DNA from: Flavobacteriales bacterium
Lineage (GTDB): Bacteria > Bacteroidota > Bacteroidia > Flavobacteriales_D > Sanyastnellaceae
Direction: 5' to 3'
Assembly: GCA_030828175.1 (NCBI GenBank)
Contig: JAURDB010000007.1
Span: forward strand, 1-36,820
DNA length: 36,820 nucleotides
Below are positions 35,118 to 36,820 of the stretch, one piece after another. Within the stretch, counting starts at the first letter, position 1. Every line of letters begins with the position of its first letter. Under the pieces are notes generated by a model. That model had not been told where the DNA came from and searched no databases. It worked only from the letters and a program-made list of their open reading frames with translations. The translations under genes and the position numbers were made by a program.

Positions 35118-35807
35118 ATGTCAGAAGCAGACCCCTCTGCCCCACTTGCCCACCCCGATTTGTCCACGAAGGCCGACCGCGTGCAATGGGTGATGGACGA
35201 ACTCGAGCGCTTGTACCCCGAAGTGCCGGTTCCACTGGACCACACCGACCCCTACACGCTGCTGGTGGCGGTGCTGCTCAGCGCCCAGTGCACCGACGAG
35301 CGGGTGAATCAAGTCACCCCTGCCCTCTTCGCCCGGGCGAACAACCCGAAGGACATGCGCCATGTGCCGGTGGACGAGGTCCGCGAGATCATCCGGCCGT
35401 GTGGACTCAGTCCGCAGAAATCGAAGGCCATCGTCCGCCTCAGCGAGATCCTGATGGACGAGCACGGCGGAACGGTCCCACAGGACATGGAGGCATTGGA
35501 ACGCCTGCCGGGCGTGGGCCACAAGACCGCCTCGGTGGTCATGTCGCAAGCTTTCGGCGTCCCCGCCTTCCCGGTGGACACCCACATCCACCGCCTGATG
35601 TACCGCTGGAATTTCACCAACGGCAAAAACGTGGAGCAGACCGAGCGCGACGCCAAGCGCCTGTTCCCGGAAGAGAAGTGGAACAAACTCCACCTGCAGA
35701 TCATCTTCTACGGCAGGGAATACTCTCCGGCCCGCAGCCCCAAGCGCGACCGCGACTTCATCACGCGGACCATCGGCCGCAAGTCCGAAATCGCCAAGCT
35801 GAAGTAA
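35118..35807 (+). CDS. nth: Endonuclease III-like DNA glycosylase lacking the Fe-S ligand cysteines
   Basis: LLVAVLLSAQCTDERVNQVTPALF, ALERLPGVGHKTASVV (HhH Lys), FPVDTHIHRL (catalytic Asp); C-terminus YSPARSPKRDRDFITRTIG has no Cys. Confidence 0.93.
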   Translation: MSEADPSAPLAHPDLSTKADRVQWVMDELERLYPEVPVPLDHTDPYTLLVAVLLSAQCTDERVNQVTPALFARANNPKDMRHVPVDEVREIIRPCGLSPQKSKAIVRLSEILMDEHGGTVPQDMEALERLPGVGHKTASVVMSQAFGVPAFPVDTHIHRLMYRWNFTNGKNVEQTERDAKRLFPEEKWNKLHLQIIFYGREYSPARSPKRDRDFITRTIGRKSEIAKLK

Positions 35808-35816
35808 CGCCGCGCC

Positions 35817-36680
35817 ATGGGCCTCTTCTCCAACGACTACCCGGACCGCATGCCCTTCCTGGAACGCATGGGCAAGGAGCTGCGCTTCCGCAAAGCCGTT
35901 CGCCAGTCGGCCCAAAAACACGGCCAGCCGCAGTTCGTGCTGGTCCACCCCGATTGGCCCAGCAAGCGCGCCAGCATCATGGCCTACGCCGACGCCCTCG
36001 GTTGGGCCGTCACCAACCGCAAGGAAACGCCCGCCCGATACAATGGCGCAGTCCGCATCCAGCTCGCCTTTGACGACCGCACCGAAAAGCGGCAGGCCCA
36101 GCCCGGCATGTGGAACGGCCAGTGTCTGGACATCAGCAAGAGCACCCTCGATCGCCACCACCGTGACGTCTTCGGCTACGGCCTCGCTGTGGATCCGACC
36201 GCCCACGCCGGCCCGATGCTCGAAAAATCAGAAGGCAACGCCGTCCACGACGGCCGCGAACTACAAGGCCCCATTGACCCAATCAAGGTCCAGCCCGGCA
36301 AGGTCTACCAGCGCATCCTCGACAACCGCACCGATCAAGGACTCTACGAAGACCTCAGGGTGGTGGTCATCGACGGGCAGCTGCCGGTGGTCTATCGCAA
36401 GCGCAAGTCACAAGACGTCCGATACACCAACGAGACGGCAGAAGTCGATTTGGCGAAATCCCCCGAAAGCGTCCTTTCCGAGGCAGAAATCGCCCAAATT
36501 CTCGCGATTTCGGCCAGAATGTGCGCAGAATTCGCAGAATTGGACGTGCTCCGCGATCGCCAAGACGGGCGCATCCATTGCGTGGACCTCAACCCCACCC
36601 CCTACGGCCCTCCCGCCGGCCTTCCCGAGCCCGAAAAAAGCAGGGCCCTCCACCAAATCCGGGCCTTGCTCGGGCATTGA
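35817..36680 (+). CDS. ATP-grasp-fold-like protein of unknown function
   Basis: PIKVQPGKVYQRILDNRTDQGLYEDLRVVVIDGQLPVVYRKRKS...AQILAISARMCAEFAELDVLRDRQDGRIHCVDLNPTPYGPPAGL resembles the C-terminal half of ATP-grasp ligases. Confidence 0.6.
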   Translation: MGLFSNDYPDRMPFLERMGKELRFRKAVRQSAQKHGQPQFVLVHPDWPSKRASIMAYADALGWAVTNRKETPARYNGAVRIQLAFDDRTEKRQAQPGMWNGQCLDISKSTLDRHHRDVFGYGLAVDPTAHAGPMLEKSEGNAVHDGRELQGPIDPIKVQPGKVYQRILDNRTDQGLYEDLRVVVIDGQLPVVYRKRKSQDVRYTNETAEVDLAKSPESVLSEAEIAQILAISARMCAEFAELDVLRDRQDGRIHCVDLNPTPYGPPAGLPEPEKSRALHQIRALLGH

Positions 36681-36715
36681 AGGACTTCCCTCACCCTTCG
36701 CCGAGCGTCCCGAGA

Positions 36716-36812
36716 GCATGACATGCACAACGCTTACAAATTGGATATATAATTTTTTTGATAAAAATGATAATAGAAGAATATTAAGTGCATGTAACCA
36801 TTATTGTCATGC
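36716..36812. repeat. Interrupted inverted repeat flanking an AT-rich stretch
   Basis: GCATGAC/ACATGCAC (36716-36728) versus GTGCATGT (36788-36795) and GTCATGC (36806-36812). Confidence 0.6.
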
Positions 36813-36820
36813 GTCAAACC

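Overview
This 36.8 kb window looks like ordinary, densely packed chromosome from a fairly GC-rich member of the Bacteroidota. The assignment rests on T9SS sorting domains, a gliding-associated C-terminal domain, TAnnTTTG-like promoters, and the parA-parB-DUF5683-dapB-lepB-WbqC order. I support 36 CDSs: NfeD/SPFH, ALDH, an ATE-like GNAT, ExoIII, a T9SS-tailed pentaheme cytochrome c, a FG-GAP/ASPIC protein, MtaB, an enlarged Lgt, IMPase, an ECF sigma/TM/Spy-like trio, MsrB, an RGG-tailed DEAD-box helicase, a PKD protein, a PUR/DUF3276 protein, UPF0173, ParAB, DapB, LepB, WbqC, an orphan RelE/ParE toxin-like protein, GcvT, ComB, an S1/P1-like nuclease, a DUF3524/GTDC1-like (QTMAN-type) glycosyltransferase, DnaA, LMW-PTP, two FKBP-like lipoproteins, NrnA, an endonuclease III lacking its Fe-S ligands, and an ATP-grasp-like protein. 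I saw no CRISPR array, transposase, rRNA or tRNA. The leads most worth checking are the bacterial QTMAN/GTDC1-like enzyme next to dnaA, the paired T9SS-exported ASPIC and pentaheme cytochrome genes, the cysteine-less ATE and Nth variants, the repeated element and stacked hairpins upstream of dnaA, and the AT-rich inverted-repeat segment with a possible skew change at the right edge. All calls come from reading the sequence and ORF track; no searches were run.
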